Assembly (NCBI GenBank): GCA_001443005.1
Contig: LEKQ01000007.1
Location: 62,001 to 126,000, forward strand
Length of the DNA stretch: 64,000 nt
Reading direction: 5' to 3'
From: a bacterium GBS-1
Lineage (GTDB): Bacteria > Synergistota > GBS-1
The notes below the pieces were generated by a model. The model had not been told where the DNA came from and did not search any database. It saw only the letters and a program-made list of their open reading frames with translations. Numbering within the stretch: the first letter of the stretch is position 1; every line of letters begins with the position of its first letter. Both the position numbers and the translations under genes were made by a program. This document shows positions 63,359 to 64,000 of this stretch, in pieces.

Positions 63359-64000
63359 GGTATAAGCTAGCGGTCTTTGATCTCGATGGGACCCTATTGA
63401 ACTCCAATAAGGTTTTGACTCCAAAGGTGCTTGAGAAGCTAAGGATAGCTCGCTCCTGCGGCCTTTGGGTTACTGTATCTACGGGTAGGACCTTTCCTTC
63501 AGCTAAACCCTACGTTGAAGCCATAGATATGGATGGGCCCGTTTCCTTTCAGAATGGTGCTTTAATACTTTCCTTGAAGCCATTGGAGATATTCAGATTA
63601 GTTATTTTTCCTAAGGATTCCCTTAAGGAGGCTCTCCTTGTCGTCAAGGAGCTCGAGTTATATCCTATGCTCTTTTCTCCCTTCTTTGATCCTCCTTATA
63701 TTCTCATGGAGAGGACTTTCCCCAAAGAATCACCCTTCAGATCCTACTTTGAGAAGGCCCTTAGCAATGCGATACTTTTAGATGATATAGGGGAAGCTAT
63801 GAGACTTAAGTTGGCTTTTAATGAGCTTGTGGTTGTTGGGAAGATCGATAGGGTTAGGAAATTCATCGCTCAATTAGAGGGTAGAGAGCTTAGCTTCGTG
63901 TTTAACTCCTTCGTGGGGGATGAGGCCTTCCTTGAAGTTTACGGCCCAGATTGCTCTAAGGAGCGCTCCCTTATCTTCTTCTCTGAGTTTTATAACATAT
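63355..64000 (+). CDS. HAD-family (Cof-type) phosphatase, 3' truncated by window edge
   Basis: The visible 215 residues start at GTG 63355 with RYKLAVFDLDGTLLNS, the HAD motif I DxDGT. Motif II is VTVSTGRTFPSA (Thr/Ser in STGR). A Cof-like C2 cap is inferred from the later alpha/beta region (about 80-190). The frame is open to the last base. Its substrate is unknown; sugar phosphates are common for this subgroup. The start overlaps the PII-like stop. Confidence 0.88.
   Translation, partial: MRYKLAVFDLDGTLLNSNKVLTPKVLEKLRIARSCGLWVTVSTGRTFPSAKPYVEAIDMDGPVSFQNGALILSLKPLEIFRLVIFPKDSLKEALLVVKELELYPMLFSPFFDPPYILMERTFPKESPFRSYFEKALSNAILLDDIGEAMRLKLAFNELVVVGKIDRVRKFIAQLEGRELSFVFNSFVGDEAFLEVYGPDCSKERSLIFFSEFYNI

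Overview
The window looks like a chromosomal segment of an anaerobic, probably thermophilic bacterium. Lys/Glu/Arg-rich proteins with heavy AGG/AGA and ATA use, GH57 amylases, a short GT35 phosphorylase, NfnAB, the [NiFe]-hydrogenase maturation set, a SufCB-only Fe-S system and BadF/DUF2229 proteins suggest this. McsB plus ClpC, and SD-led TTG/GTG starts, point to a deep branch near Bacillota, Synergistota or Atribacterota. I cannot place it more exactly. I see no IS element, prophage or CRISPR array, and no gene-free stretch over 300 bases apart from the tRNA/rplM interval, which is annotated.

Layout. 1-13772 (+): a tightly overlapping proteostasis and membrane-quality block (mcsB end, clpC, SDH-type protease, radA, nfeD, slipin, glutaredoxin-like, HD protein), then two tandem leuCD-type hydro-lyase pairs and a dihydrolipoamide dehydrogenase. 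13804-14136 (-): a cupin. 14211-20510 (+): a secreted Ig-like repeat protein, an ECF sigma factor with membrane partners, minimal sufCB, a sugar-nucleotide epimerase and an MBL hydrolase. 20559-21413 (-): an exported MhpD-like protein. 21540-24405 (+): two secreted unknowns and a UPF0173 hydrolase. Then come tRNA-Leu(GAG) (-) and rplM-rpsI (+). 25624-33308 (-): psuG-hypFCDE-nfnAB. 33370-34554 (+) is an MFS transporter, converging on a tail-anchored coiled-coil gene. 35543-47550 (+): a small Cys-rich protein, NifX-like protein, degenerate NtrC-like regulator, DUF4416, purB, a split BadF/DUF2229 module, PPP phosphatase, ACT and PFL/UPF0210 proteins, and an isolated PPDK N-domain protein. 47552-63024 (-): glycogen turnover (glgC, glgA, three GH57 proteins, glgP) with a secreted DUF2233 protein, a ThDP enzyme, an MFS transporter and an ECF S-component. 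63065-64000 (+): a PII-like protein and a truncated HAD phosphatase.

The most striking observation is translational. Four genes can only reach their conserved N-termini by starting at non-standard codons: leuC1 at CUG, psuG at AUC, purB at AUU and glgA at AUA. A fifth, weaker case is an AUA at 16535. A second theme is promoters: most recognisable ones have an extended -10 (TGnTATAAT or TGnTAAAAT), and two appear to give near-leaderless mRNAs. A third is the first LeuC paralogue, which keeps its three Fe-S cysteines but has changed three conserved active-site histidine positions. The window also holds an NtrC-like regulator with a shrunken AAA+ core and no GAFTGA loop.
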